62,703 nt of DNA from Streptomyces roseus (GCF_001044425.1 NZ_LFML01000068.1:53756-116458); one strand, 5' to 3'. Counted from the first letter of the stretch, positions 35,554-47,321 are shown. A program made the numbers and translations. Notes: generated from the letters alone by a model not told the origin.

Positions 35554-37521
35554 ATGGCTCCCTCCGTACCGCCCGCCCCCAGGACCGAGTTGCCGCCCGC
35601 GCACGGCGCCGTCATCTGCGTCGCCGCGCCCTGCCTGGTCATCTCGCCGGAGCACGGCCAGCTGACCGGGCGGGGGATCGACGGGATCTACCGCTCCGGG
35701 CGCCGACTGCTCTCGCGGTGCGTGCTCCGGGTCGGGGGTCGGGATCCGGTCGCCGTCCAGGGGCGCAGCCTCGGCTCCGATCGGGCCGCCTTCACCGCGA
35801 CCGTCCGTACCGGGGCGGAGCCGGGGCCCGACCCCGACATCGGCGTGGAGCGGGTGCGGCACGCGGACGGCACCGAGCGGATCACCGTGCGCAGCTTCAC
35901 GACCAGGCCGCTGCGGCTGCCCGTGGAGCTGCTCCTCGGCACCGACTTGGCGGAGCTGGCCGCCGTGGCCGCCGGCCGGGCCGGGCCCGAACTGCCTGCC
36001 GGGGTGCACGCCGCAGGGCTGCGCTGGAGCAGCGGGGAGGCCCAGGCCGTCACCGCCGCCGAGCCGGCGCCCGACGACGCTCTGGCCTCGGCGGGACTGC
36101 TGCGCTGGCAGCTGGAACTCGGGCCGGGCGAGTCCCGCACCATCGAGCTGCGGACCGTGCAGGACCGCGTGTCCCGGGCCCCGGCCGGGCAGGTGGCCAA
36201 TCCGCTGGCCGCAGCCCGGGCCGAAGGGGACGACCCGCGGGTCGAGGCCTGGTTCCGCCGCAGCGTCGAGGACCTCGGAGCCCTGCTGATGCGGGATCCG
36301 CAGGAGCCCGCCGACGCCTTCGTCGCCGCCGGAGTGCCGTGGCGGCTCGGGCTGGCTCCGGCGGAATCCCTCTGGGCGGCCCGGATGGCGCTGCCGCTCG
36401 GGACCGGCCTCGCCGCGGCCACGCTGCGCACCCTCGGGCGGACTCAGACCCGCGGTCGGGGGCCCGACGCCGGGAAGATCCCCGGTCCCCTGCGCGGGGC
36501 GGGGCCGCAGCTGCCGCCCGGGTGCACGGGCACCGAGGCGACCCTCGCCTTCCCGGCAGTGCTCGCCGAGGCCCGGCGCTGGGGGATGCCCGAGGAGGAG
36601 GTGGCCCGGCTCCTCCCCGCGGCCGAGCGGTGCCTGCAATGGCTGCGCGGCGCCCTGGGGCCGGACGGCCTCCTGGCCGATCCCGATCCCGGGCCCCGGC
36701 GCTTGGAGACCCAGGCCCACGCCCACCGGGCCGCGCTGCTCGGAGCGGACCTGCTCGACGGGTGCGGACGGCCCGGCGCCGAGGAGTGGCGGGAGTGGGC
36801 GGCAGCACTGCGCAAGCGGTTCGGGGACGGGTTCTGGATCGACGGTCCGGACGGCGGGCGGCCCGCCGCGGCCCTGCACCCCGACGGGCGGCCGCTGCCC
36901 CGGCTGACGGGGGCCGCCGCCCACCTTCTGGACACCGGACTGCTCGGCGGCGGCCGGCTCGCCCCCGGGCTGCTGGGCAGGGTCCGCGCCGAGCAGCTCG
37001 CCCGCCTGCTCGGCGCCCCCGCCATGGACTCCGGCTGGGGGCTGCGGAGCATGGCGAACCGGGAGCCGGGTCACAACCCCTTCGGCCACCGCTCCGGAGC
37101 GGTGCGGGCACACGAGAGCGCCGTCGCGGTCGCCGGCCTCGCCCAGGCGGGCTTCGAGAACGAAGCCGCCGGGCTGCTGAGGGGCCTGCTGGACGCGGCG
37201 GACAGCTTCGGGTACCGGCTGCCGGAGATGTACGCCGCCGAGCAGCGCACCGCGGGCAGCGCGCCGCTTCCGCATCCGGCGGCCTGCCGCCCCGCCGCGG
37301 TGGCCGCGGCCGCCGGAGTGCATGCGCTGACCGCGCTCGCCGGACTGCGTCCCGACGCTCCCGCGGGCACGGTCGCCGTCGTGCCGCTGCCCGGGGCTCC
37401 GCTCGGCGCCCTGCGCTTCTGTGACCTGCGGGTCGCGGGGGAACCGTTCGCCGTCCGGATCAGCCGGCTCGGCCTCGGCATGGTGGAGGAGGCGGCCGAT
37501 GCGCTCCAACTCGGCGGGTAG
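35554..37521 (+). CDS. glycogen-debranching N-terminal domain protein (amylo-alpha-1,6-glucosidase-like)
   Basis: 655 residues. The N-terminal ~200 residues match the glycogen debranching N-terminal beta-domain: CLVISPEHGQLTGRGIDGIYRSGRRLLSRCVLRVGGRDP and VRSFTTRPLRLPVELLLGTDLAEL. The C-terminal half is an alpha/alpha-barrel of GH15/GH63 character (GMPEEEVARLLPAAERCLQWLRG, QAHAHRAALLGADLLDG, SGWGLRSMANREPGHNPFGHRSGAVRAHESAVAVAGLA). Acidic catalytic residues cannot be named with confidence. AAGG lies seven bases before ATG 35554. An in-frame GTG at 35293 would add 87 mostly Arg/Gly/Pro residues and overlap DUF4192; I consider it less likely. Possible role in trehalose/glycogen or maltodextrin turnover. 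Confidence 0.75.
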   Translation: MAPSVPPAPRTELPPAHGAVICVAAPCLVISPEHGQLTGRGIDGIYRSGRRLLSRCVLRVGGRDPVAVQGRSLGSDRAAFTATVRTGAEPGPDPDIGVERVRHADGTERITVRSFTTRPLRLPVELLLGTDLAELAAVAAGRAGPELPAGVHAAGLRWSSGEAQAVTAAEPAPDDALASAGLLRWQLELGPGESRTIELRTVQDRVSRAPAGQVANPLAAARAEGDDPRVEAWFRRSVEDLGALLMRDPQEPADAFVAAGVPWRLGLAPAESLWAARMALPLGTGLAAATLRTLGRTQTRGRGPDAGKIPGPLRGAGPQLPPGCTGTEATLAFPAVLAEARRWGMPEEEVARLLPAAERCLQWLRGALGPDGLLADPDPGPRRLETQAHAHRAALLGADLLDGCGRPGAEEWREWAAALRKRFGDGFWIDGPDGGRPAAALHPDGRPLPRLTGAAAHLLDTGLLGGGRLAPGLLGRVRAEQLARLLGAPAMDSGWGLRSMANREPGHNPFGHRSGAVRAHESAVAVAGLAQAGFENEAAGLLRGLLDAADSFGYRLPEMYAAEQRTAGSAPLPHPAACRPAAVAAAAGVHALTALAGLRPDAPAGTVAVVPLPGAPLGALRFCDLRVAGEPFAVRISRLGLGMVEEAADALQLGG

Positions 37522-37562
37522 CCGGGCAGTCGTGGCTGCCGTGGTCACCAAAGCTCTGTTTA

Positions 37563-37577
37563 TCGTCAGGCAGACGA
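37563..37577. promoter_or_regulatory. dyad overlapping the NrtR-like gene's promoter (candidate autoregulatory operator)
   Basis: TCGTC-AGGCA-GACGA, perfect 5-bp arms, directly upstream of the -10 element TATGAT (37579-37584). NrtR-type regulators bind such short dyads and often control adjacent NAD genes or themselves. Confidence 0.45.
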
Positions 37578-37578
37578 C

Positions 37579-37584
37579 TATGAT
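37579..37584 (+). promoter_or_regulatory. -10 element of a leaderless NrtR-like gene
   Basis: TATGAT, six bases before ATG 37591, so +1 should fall on the start codon. CTGTTT at 37556-37561 (17-base spacer) is a weak -35 candidate. Confidence 0.55.
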
Positions 37585-37590
37585 CGCGGC

Positions 37591-38337
37591 ATGTCGCCCT
37601 ACGACCCGTCGGCCTATCCGCCCTTCGCTGTCACTGTCGACCTGGTCGTGCTCACCGTGCGGCGCCACGCGCTCTGTGCGCTCGTCGTCCGGCGGGGTGA
37701 GCAGCCGTTCCAGGGACGCTGGGCCCTGCCCGGCGGCTTCGTCCGCGGCGACGAGGACCTGGCCGCGGCCGCGGCCCGCGAGCTCGCCGAGGAAACCGGC
37801 CTGTGCGCCCACGACCCGGCCGAGCCGGGCGCGGACAACGGCGCCCACCTCGAACAGCTGGCCACCTACGGCGATCCGAAGCGCGATCCGCGCATGCGCG
37901 TCGTCAGCGTCGCGCACCTGGTCCTGGCTCCGGACCTGCCCGCGCCCCGGGCCGGCGGCGACGCCAACAGCGCCCGCTGGGCCCCCGTCGACGAACTCCT
38001 GGCCGCCTCGGACCAGGAGGCCGCGGGGCTCGCCTTCGACCACGCCCGGATCCTCGCCGACGGCGTGGAGCGGGCCCGCTCCAAGATCGAGTACTCCTCG
38101 CTGGCCACGGCCTTCTGCCCGCCCGCGTTCACCGTCGGCGAGCTGCGCCGGGTCTACGAGGCCGTGTGGGGCGTGGCCCTCGACCCCCGCAACTTCCACC
38201 GCAAGGTCACCGGGACCCCCGGGTTCCTGGTGCCGGCCGGGGGGACGACGACCCGTCAGGGCGGCAGGCCCGCCCAGCTGTTCCGGGCCGGCGGAGCGAA
38301 CCTGCTCAACCCGCCGATGCTGCGCCCCGAAGTCTGA
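37591..38337 (+). CDS. Nudix hydrolase with C-terminal winged helix, NrtR-like
   Basis: 248 residues. A complete Nudix box (G-x5-E-x7-REUxEExGU) lies in the segment starting ALPGGFVRGDEDLAAA, so hydrolase activity is likely kept. In known NrtR repressors, the Nudix domain often only senses ADP-ribose. The C-terminal part AFTVGELRRVYEAVWGVALDPRNFHRKVTGTPGFLV is the typical winged-helix found after NrtR-type Nudix domains. The RHALCALVVRRGEQPFQGRW N-terminus is standard. It could be a NAD-metabolism regulator, an ADP-ribose pyrophosphatase, or both. No NAD biosynthesis gene is in the window; the ADP-ribosylglycohydrolase at 25.6 kb is the only related function. Confidence 0.85.
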   Translation: MSPYDPSAYPPFAVTVDLVVLTVRRHALCALVVRRGEQPFQGRWALPGGFVRGDEDLAAAAARELAEETGLCAHDPAEPGADNGAHLEQLATYGDPKRDPRMRVVSVAHLVLAPDLPAPRAGGDANSARWAPVDELLAASDQEAAGLAFDHARILADGVERARSKIEYSSLATAFCPPAFTVGELRRVYEAVWGVALDPRNFHRKVTGTPGFLVPAGGTTTRQGGRPAQLFRAGGANLLNPPMLRPEV

Positions 38338-38453
38338 CGCGTCGACACGGACGCGACCGCGTCCCAGCTACCCCGAAAATCGGACATATCGCGTTATCTT
38401 GCTTGCGGTACTCACATTGCCGCAGAGCGGTCTCACCCCCCGCGAGAGAAGCG

Positions 38454-40292
38454 ATGCTCCAGGCCATCGGACTCACCAGCACACCCCGCCGAGACCTCCC
38501 ACCCCTGGTGGACGACCTCACCCTAGAGGCCCGCCCGGGAACCGTGACCGCGCTCCTCGGCGAACCGGGCTCGGGCAAGACCACCGCACTGCGGCTCATG
38601 CTCGAACTCGAACCGGGCCGCGGTGTCACCTACTTCCGCGGCCGCCCGCTGCACCGGATCCCGCATCCCGGCCGTGAGGTCGGCGTGCTGCTCGGGGACG
38701 TGCCCGGCAACCCCTCGCGGACCGTCCTGAGCCAGCTGCGGATGCTGTGCGCCGCTGCCGGGGTGCCGGCCTCCCGGGCCGACACCATGCTGGAGGTCAT
38801 CGGCATCGCGGGCCTGCGCGACCAGCGGCTCGGCTCCCTCTCGCTCGGCATGGAACGCCGGGTCGCACTGGCCGCCGCCCTGCTCGCCGACCCGTGCACC
38901 CTGCTCCTCGACGAGCCCGCCGTCGGACTCTCCCCCCGCGAACGCGGCTGGCTCCACGGGCTGCTGCGCGGGCACGCCTCCCTCGGCGGCGCGGTGCTCT
39001 TCACGACCGACGACGCCAAGGAAGCCGCCGGCAACGCCGACCGGGTCGTCAGCATCAGGGCGGGCCGGCTCATCGCCGACCAGGACGCGGCCGAATTCGC
39101 CCGGACCCGGCTGCGACCGCGGGTTGCCGTACGTAGCCCCCACGCCGCCCGGCTGGCCGACGTACTCGGCCGGGAGGCGCGGGCCGCCCAGCGCGCGGTG
39201 GAGATCGTCGAGGAGAGCGGCAGCCGCCTGTCGGTGTACGGCAGCAGCTGTGCTGAGGTGGGGGAGGCGGCGTTCCGGCACGGCGTGCTGGTCCACCAGC
39301 TCGCCGACGAAACCGGGGACGCCGGCGCGCCCTGCCCGCCCGTACCGCCGGTGCCCCAAGCGCGCACCGAGCCGGATGGCGCCGCCGCTCAGGCGCACGC
39401 GACCGCCGCCGCTCAGGCGCATGCGGCCGCCGCCACCCAGGCGCACGCGACCGCCGCCACCCAGGCGCATGCGGCCGCCGCCGCGCGCAGCATGCGGCCG
39501 GCCTCCGCGGTGCGTCGGGTGGGCGGACCGTTGCGGCCACTGCGCTACGAGCTGCGCCGCGTCTTCGGCACCGCCACGCCGCTGCTCACGGCGGCCGCCG
39601 TCGTCGCCGTCTCCGTGGTCACCGCCCTGGTACTGGCCCGGGTCGGCGGGACCCCGCAGAACCGGTTGCTCGCCGCCTGGCCGAAGCAGCTGCCCCTGCC
39701 CCCCGCCGCCCTCGGCGCCGGGCTGCTCGGCGCCCTGGCCTTCGGCGAGGAGTACCGCTACCCCGCTCTCGCCGCCGACCGGGGCACCGTGCCGCGCCGC
39801 ATGGGCCTGCTCGCCGCCAAGCTGGCGGTCGGCGCCGCCCTCGCCCTGGTCTTCGGCGCCCTCGCGGTCACCGCCGACGCCGCCGCCCTGAAGCTCGTCT
39901 TCGACCGCGGCCCGCTGCGCGCGCCCGCGCAATGGGCTGCTCCCGCCGTGAGTTGGGCCGGGCTGCTCATCGGCTGCGCCTGGGCCGGCGTCCTGGCCTC
40001 CGGCGTCTTCCGGTCCGCGGTCGCGGGCCTGGCCGCCGTGCTCGCCGTACCAGTCCTCGTAGTCCCGCTCGTCCGCAAGGCGCTGGACGGGCCGTCCGCC
40101 TACGCGGCGAGCGGGCTCGCGGCCCGGCTGCGCGGTCTGGCCTGGGCGCAGTGGCCCCCCGAGGCCGACCGCCTGGTCCTGGGCGCCCTGCGGGTGCTGG
40201 CCCAACCCGTCGGGACGGCCCTGCTGTTGTCGCTGATGGTCCTGTTGTGCGCCTATGGGTTCACAGGACTGCGCAGTCGCGTCCGTTGGTAA
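38454..40292 (+). CDS. ABC ATPase fused to a membrane domain through a tandem-repeat linker
   Basis: 612 residues. N-terminal ABC ATPase: Walker A GEPGSGKTTA near 36, signature LSLGMERRVALAAALLADP (altered from LSGGQ), Walker B TLLLDEPAVGL, and a switch His replaced by FTTDDA. After residue ~290 comes a linker of four 8-residue units (AQAHATAA, AQAHAAAA, TQAHATAA, TQAHAAAA; 39387-39482). Then six hydrophobic helices follow, such as LLTAAAVVAVSVVTALVLA, AKLAVGAALALVFGALAVTA and ALLLSLMVLLCAYGF. This resembles ABC-2 type exporters with a fused permease. It sits immediately upstream of whiH, a conserved Streptomyces context. Start ATG 38454 has GAGA upstream. Confidence 0.8.
   Translation: MLQAIGLTSTPRRDLPPLVDDLTLEARPGTVTALLGEPGSGKTTALRLMLELEPGRGVTYFRGRPLHRIPHPGREVGVLLGDVPGNPSRTVLSQLRMLCAAAGVPASRADTMLEVIGIAGLRDQRLGSLSLGMERRVALAAALLADPCTLLLDEPAVGLSPRERGWLHGLLRGHASLGGAVLFTTDDAKEAAGNADRVVSIRAGRLIADQDAAEFARTRLRPRVAVRSPHAARLADVLGREARAAQRAVEIVEESGSRLSVYGSSCAEVGEAAFRHGVLVHQLADETGDAGAPCPPVPPVPQARTEPDGAAAQAHATAAAQAHAAAATQAHATAATQAHAAAAARSMRPASAVRRVGGPLRPLRYELRRVFGTATPLLTAAAVVAVSVVTALVLARVGGTPQNRLLAAWPKQLPLPPAALGAGLLGALAFGEEYRYPALAADRGTVPRRMGLLAAKLAVGAALALVFGALAVTADAAALKLVFDRGPLRAPAQWAAPAVSWAGLLIGCAWAGVLASGVFRSAVAGLAAVLAVPVLVVPLVRKALDGPSAYAASGLAARLRGLAWAQWPPEADRLVLGALRVLAQPVGTALLLSLMVLLCAYGFTGLRSRVRW
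39387..39482 (+). repeat. 24-bp tandem repeat, four units, inside the ABC fusion gene
   Basis: Four 24-bp units encode (A/T)QAH A(T/A)AA. Units alternate CAC...ACC and CAT...GCC, so the array is best seen as a 48-bp unit duplicated once, with the first codon changed from GCT to ACC. It lies in the linker between ATPase and membrane parts. Confidence 0.85.
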
Positions 40293-40462
40293 AGGACCGA
40301 TGGTGATCGCCGCCGTACCGGAGAAAGTCCGAAGGCGACCGATCGCGTCCACATCACATGAACCGGACCACAACTCCCCGCAAAGAGCCCGGTTCTTTAC
40401 GATAAGTCGTCAATTGCGTAGGTGGCACCGATCACCCTTTCGTGTGCTTTTCACCAAAGACC

Positions 40463-40490
40463 TCAAGGCTCATCCGGGCACGGCCGACAA
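40463..40490 (+). promoter_or_regulatory. candidate sigma-WhiG promoter of whiH
   Basis: GCCGACAA at 40483-40490 matches 7 of 8 positions of the sigma-WhiG -10 (GCCGATAA). TCAA at 40463-40466 is a weak match to TAAA with a 16-base spacer (consensus 15). The predicted +1 is at the start codon. The AAAGGA that overlaps its 3' end could alternatively be a ribosome binding site. A second, poorer candidate, TACGATAA, is at 40398-40405. Confidence 0.5.
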
Positions 40491-40497
40491 AGGATTC

Positions 40498-41385
40498 GTG
40501 AGTACCCTTGCGCAGACCATGATGACCGCCGCCCGCCACGCCGACTCCGGCCTCGCCGGCCCGGGCGAACTCGACCGCTACCCCTACGCGGAGGCCTCCG
40601 GGACCGACCGCGTCGCAGCGCCCCACTGGGACGGCGCCGACGTCGAGTTGAGTCGGGTCGGCCGCCGCGCGGCAGGCAGCCGCGGCCGCGGACTGCACGG
40701 CCAACTCGTCCAGCAGCTCGGCCAGATGATCGTCTCCGGAGACCTCGGCGCAGACCGGCCCCTGGTCCCCGAGGAGATCGGCCAGCGCTTCGAGGTCTCC
40801 CGCACGGTGGTCCGTGAGTCGCTGCGCGTGCTGGAGGCCAAGGGCCTCGTCAGCGCACGCCCCAACGTCGGTACCCGCGTCCGGCCGGTCGCCGACTGGA
40901 ACCTGCTCGACCCCGACATCATCGAGTGGCGGGCCTTCGGCCCCCAGCGCGACGACCAGCGCCGCGAGCTGGGCGAGCTCCGCTGGACCATCGAGCCCCT
41001 CGCGGCCCGCCTCGCCGCCGGCCACGGCCGCCCGGACCTCCAGCAGCGCCTCGCCGACATGGTCGAGATCATGGGCCACGCCCTCGGTCAGGGCGACGCG
41101 ATCACCTTCACGCGCGCCGACAACGAGTTCCACGCGCTGCTCATCCAGGTCGCGGGCAACCGCATGCTGGAGCACCTCTCCGGCATCGTCTCCTCCGCGC
41201 TCCAGGTCTCCGGCAGCCCCATCATCGCCTGCGACCGTCCGAGCGAGACCTGCGTCGCGCACCACGCCCGCATCGTCGAGGCCCTCGCCGCCGGCGACGC
41301 GACGGGCGCCGAGACCGCCATGCGCCAGCTGCTGATGGTCCACCCGGAGGTCGAGCGCGTGGTCCCCGCCCCGCGCGAGCACTGA
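40498..41385 (+). CDS. whiH: sporulation regulator WhiH (GntR family)
   Basis: 295 residues, the length of WhiH in S. coelicolor. The N-terminus STLAQTMMTAARHADSGLAGPGELDRYPYAEA and the GntR winged helix LVPEEIGQRFEVSRTVVRESLRVLEAKGLVSARPNVGTRVRP are typical. A FadR-like FCD effector domain follows (DDQRRELGELRWTIEPLAARLAAGHG ... RADNEFHALLIQVAGNRMLEHLSGIV, metal-ligand Asp/His present). In Streptomyces it is needed for sporulation septation in aerial hyphae and is transcribed by sigma-WhiG. The GTG start at 40498 has AAGGA five bases upstream. It is followed by hrdB, as in other streptomycetes. Confidence 0.93.
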   Translation: MSTLAQTMMTAARHADSGLAGPGELDRYPYAEASGTDRVAAPHWDGADVELSRVGRRAAGSRGRGLHGQLVQQLGQMIVSGDLGADRPLVPEEIGQRFEVSRTVVRESLRVLEAKGLVSARPNVGTRVRPVADWNLLDPDIIEWRAFGPQRDDQRRELGELRWTIEPLAARLAAGHGRPDLQQRLADMVEIMGHALGQGDAITFTRADNEFHALLIQVAGNRMLEHLSGIVSSALQVSGSPIIACDRPSETCVAHHARIVEALAAGDATGAETAMRQLLMVHPEVERVVPAPREH

Positions 41386-41461
41386 GGCGAGGACGGGCGG
41401 CGGGGCGGGCGCCGGGGCGGTCGGGCGGCCGGGGTGTGACTCGGGCCACGAAGATTGGGGC

Positions 41462-41488
41462 GTAACACTCCGCGAGGTCGAACGATGA
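41462..41488 (+). promoter_or_regulatory. hrdB promoter of the ShbA (ECF sigma) type
   Basis: GTAAC at 41462-41466 and CGATGA at 41483-41488 with exactly 16 bases between. This matches the element I recall as recognised by the ECF sigma factor ShbA in front of hrdB. Predicted +1 is about 41495, giving a 165-base leader to the GTG. Confidence 0.65.
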
Positions 41489-41659
41489 CCTAGAGAGGTG
41501 ATGGCCGACGGAGGGAAGACAGCAGCCCTTGCGGGTGCTGTGCAGCTCCCCGGCCCCTGCCCGCGCCCCCGGCCCATCCCCAGTCGGTGGTCGTCGGCTC
41601 CGGTCCAGCACCATCCGGCCGGGGTCGGAAGCCGTTTCCATCGTTCCGAGAGGTTGTTC

Positions 41660-43234
<1,575 letters not shown>

Positions 43235-43282
43235 CAGCCGCACCGGCCGGACCGGGGACCGCGGGCCGAGGGCTCGGTGGAG

Positions 43283-43310
43283 GTGGCCGTGCGCGGGTGC
43301 GCACGGCCAC
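43283..43310 (+). terminator. terminator of hrdB
   Basis: Perfect 12-bp stem GTGGCCGTGCGC / GCGCACGGCCAC with tetraloop GGGT, followed by TT, 48 bases after the hrdB stop. Confidence 0.85.
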
Positions 43311-43320
43311 TTGGCGTCCC

Positions 43321-43350
43321 ACTCTGGGTGGAGTCATGCACACTCAGAGT
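43321..43350. promoter_or_regulatory. 30-bp dyad upstream of a secreted protease gene
   Basis: ACTCTGGGTG (43321-43330) and CACTCAGAGT (43341-43350) pair at 9 of 10 positions; centres are 20 bases (two turns) apart. The ribosome binding site AGGAGG (43352-43357) follows at once. It can be a dimer operator or an mRNA hairpin hiding the ribosome binding site. Confidence 0.65.
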
Positions 43351-43361
43351 CAGGAGGCCTC

Positions 43362-44381
43362 ATGCGTCGTCCCTTTTCCCGTGCTCTGGCGGGCGCGCTG
43401 ACCCTGGTGGCGGGAGCGGCCGCGGCGCCGCTGGCCCAAGCGCCGCACGCAGCCGCGGACAGCGTGGTGATCGGCGGGAGGCCGGTGAGGGCGGCCGACA
43501 GCCCGTGGGTGGTGGCCCTCGCCAGCCGTGACCGGTTCGGGGGTACGCGGGGCGGCCAGTTCTGCGGGGGCGTCATCGTGGGCCCGACCAAGGTGCTGAC
43601 CGCGGCCCACTGCCTGGGCCGACAGGTGCTGGGCGGCTCGATCGAGTCCGTCCGCGACTTCCGGGTGATCACCGGGCGCACGGAGCTGCGCGCGGCCGAG
43701 GGCCGTGAGATCCCGGTCAGCTCGGCCCGGGTGAACCCTGCGTACGACGTCCGCAGCAATGCCGGGGACCTGGCAGTACTGGAGCTGGCCGAGGCCGTGC
43801 CCGCCGGCTACGTGCTCCCCCTGGCCGGCGCGGGGCATCCCGGCTACGCGGCGGGCGGCGAGGCGGTCGTGTACGGCTGGGGCGATACGAGCGGCTTCGG
43901 CGACTACGCGTACGCGCTGCGCGCCGCACGCGTGACGGTGCTGGCCGACGACGTCTGCCGACGTGCCTACCCGGGGGACGCCGAGGGGCAGTACCGGCCC
44001 GAATCCATGGTGTGCGCGGGCCACCGCGACGGGGGCCGGGACGCCTGCCAGGGGGACAGCGGCGGGCCGCTGGGCGCCCAGGGCAAGCTCATCGGGCTGG
44101 TGTCATGGGGGCGGGGCTGCGGGCGCCCCGACAGCCCGGGGGTGTACACGAAGATCGCGCCGCTCACCGGCTTCGTGGCGGCCGCCCAGGCGGCTCCGCG
44201 GCGAGGCGACGGCCAAGACGTAGCGTGGGGTGGCCAGAGGGGCTCCGGACCGGCCGCACGGCCCGTACAGGGGTATGTGGCCGGAGAGCTCCGGGGTGCC
44301 GCGGGCCCTCCGGCCGGAGAGCGGCGGACCGGAGGCCGCCAGCCGCTCCGGGCCGGTCGCACCGAGCGTAGCCACACGTAA
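43362..44381 (+). CDS. secreted trypsin-like serine protease (S1)
   Basis: 339 residues. Signal peptide MRRPFSRALAGALTLVAGAAAAPLAQAPHAAA, then VVIGGRPVRAADSPWVVAL, the IVGG-like N-terminus of a chymotrypsin-fold enzyme. Triad H83 (LTAAHC), D136 (GDLAVLEL) and S233 (CQGDSGGPL); the primary-specificity Asp in GGRDACQGDSGGP indicates trypsin-like cleavage after Lys/Arg. Cysteine pairs are in place. A disordered Gly/Arg/Pro tail of ~55 residues follows the protease fold and has no known domain. AGGAGG five bases before ATG 43362 sets the start. The upstream dyad may control it. Confidence 0.92.
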   Translation: MRRPFSRALAGALTLVAGAAAAPLAQAPHAAADSVVIGGRPVRAADSPWVVALASRDRFGGTRGGQFCGGVIVGPTKVLTAAHCLGRQVLGGSIESVRDFRVITGRTELRAAEGREIPVSSARVNPAYDVRSNAGDLAVLELAEAVPAGYVLPLAGAGHPGYAAGGEAVVYGWGDTSGFGDYAYALRAARVTVLADDVCRRAYPGDAEGQYRPESMVCAGHRDGGRDACQGDSGGPLGAQGKLIGLVSWGRGCGRPDSPGVYTKIAPLTGFVAAAQAAPRRGDGQDVAWGGQRGSGPAARPVQGYVAGELRGAAGPPAGERRTGGRQPLRAGRTERSHT

Positions 44382-44402
44382 CCGGAGGTAGCCGGACATG
44401 AG

Positions 44403-44442
44403 GACGGGCGGCATCCCCTGGGTCTCAGGGGTGCCGCCCGTC
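44403..44442. terminator. bidirectional terminator between the protease and the DUF7455 gene
   Basis: GACGGGCGGCATCCCCTG / CAGGGGTGCCGCCCGTC, 17 paired bases with one bulged A, loop GGTCT. Lies 22 bases after the protease stop. Confidence 0.8.
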
Positions 44443-44492
44443 GACCGGCCTGGCCGGTCCTGGCTCGTCGGATGCGAGGTACAGGCCTTGTG

Positions 44493-44726
44493 TCAGCGGT
44501 CCTCGGTGTCGGCATTCGCCGTCGGAGCGGACGTGAGCCGCTCGGTCTCATCCTGTATGTCCGCGGCGATCTTCTTGAGTTCCGGCTCGAACTTACGCCC
44601 GTGGTGGGCGCAGAACAGCAGTTCACCGCCGCTCAGCAGGACGACGCGCAGATATGCCTGGGCGCCGCAACGGTCGCATCGGTCAGCGGCCGTCAGCGGG
44701 GTCGCGGGTGTCAGAACAGTAGTCAC
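44493..44726 (-). CDS. small zinc-ribbon protein, DUF7455 type
   Basis: 77 residues starting MTTVLTPATPLTAADRCDRCGAQAYLRV. CDRC and CAHHGRKF form a Cys2-Cys/His zinc-binding site. The middle LLSGGELLFCAHHGRKFEPELKKIAADIQDE is well conserved among actinobacterial homologues as I recall them. It is divergent from parE. The function is unknown; nucleic-acid or protein contact is plausible from the ribbon fold only. Confidence 0.85.
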   Translation of the reverse strand: MTTVLTPATPLTAADRCDRCGAQAYLRVVLLSGGELLFCAHHGRKFEPELKKIAADIQDETERLTSAPTANADTEDR

Positions 44727-45172
44727 GTCGCCTCTTCTCTAGCTCGACGAGCTGTCGTACCAGGGTCAACATCCAACCAGGCCGAAAACGTTCCCGCTCG
44801 CGGCTTTTCCTCGAAACTTCCTTCCGAAGCTGGCCGGCTGCTGCCGGTTGGCGGCGAAGGAGCCGTATTGCGTTGCTTTACGGTTTCGCGTTGTCAGTCG
44901 TTCGCTTGTTGCAGTTCCGTCCTCCCCGGCTGAGTGCCGGGTTGTTCATGAGGACGTGCCCGAACACTAAATGGTTCATGCCTGGAAGGGAACGTGATGT
45001 TTGCTTCACCCGCCCGGGGGATCGAACACCCGTGCGGTCCTGCACTAGGCTGATGAAGGCGCGAGGGTGGCGTTGCATCGGCTCTACCAGGCCTCGGTAC
45101 CCTTCGACGGGCAACCGAGCCACCCTGCGCCCGACAGGGCCAGAAAAAGAAATTCAGCGAGGAGCGAACTGC
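44727..45172. other. divergent intergenic region, DUF7455 gene / parE
   Basis: 446 bases, with lower GC than the genes, consistent with promoters in both directions. TAGGCT at 45046-45051 is a plausible -10 for parE; no good -35 is seen. GAACACTAAATGGTTC (44971-44986) has matching GAAC/GTTC ends 8 bases apart. No RNA gene or riboswitch recognised. GAGGAG before GTG 45173 is the parE ribosome binding site. Confidence 0.5.
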
Positions 45173-47293
<2,121 letters not shown>

Positions 47294-47321
47294 CCGGAGC
47301 GCACACCGGCGTCACCGCACA

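Noticed and set aside
35104..38199. About 1030-codon minus-strand frame opposite DUF4192, the debranching-like and Nudix genes
   Set aside because: Same reason: shadow of plus-strand genes with recognisable domains; no motif of its own.
39387..39482. CRISPR-like array
   Set aside because: The 24-bp units are contiguous, have no spacers and are in frame in a gene.
44971..44986. GAAC-N8-GTTC upstream of parE as an SOS box
   Set aside because: The spacing is 8 instead of 4 and the outer T/A bases do not match.
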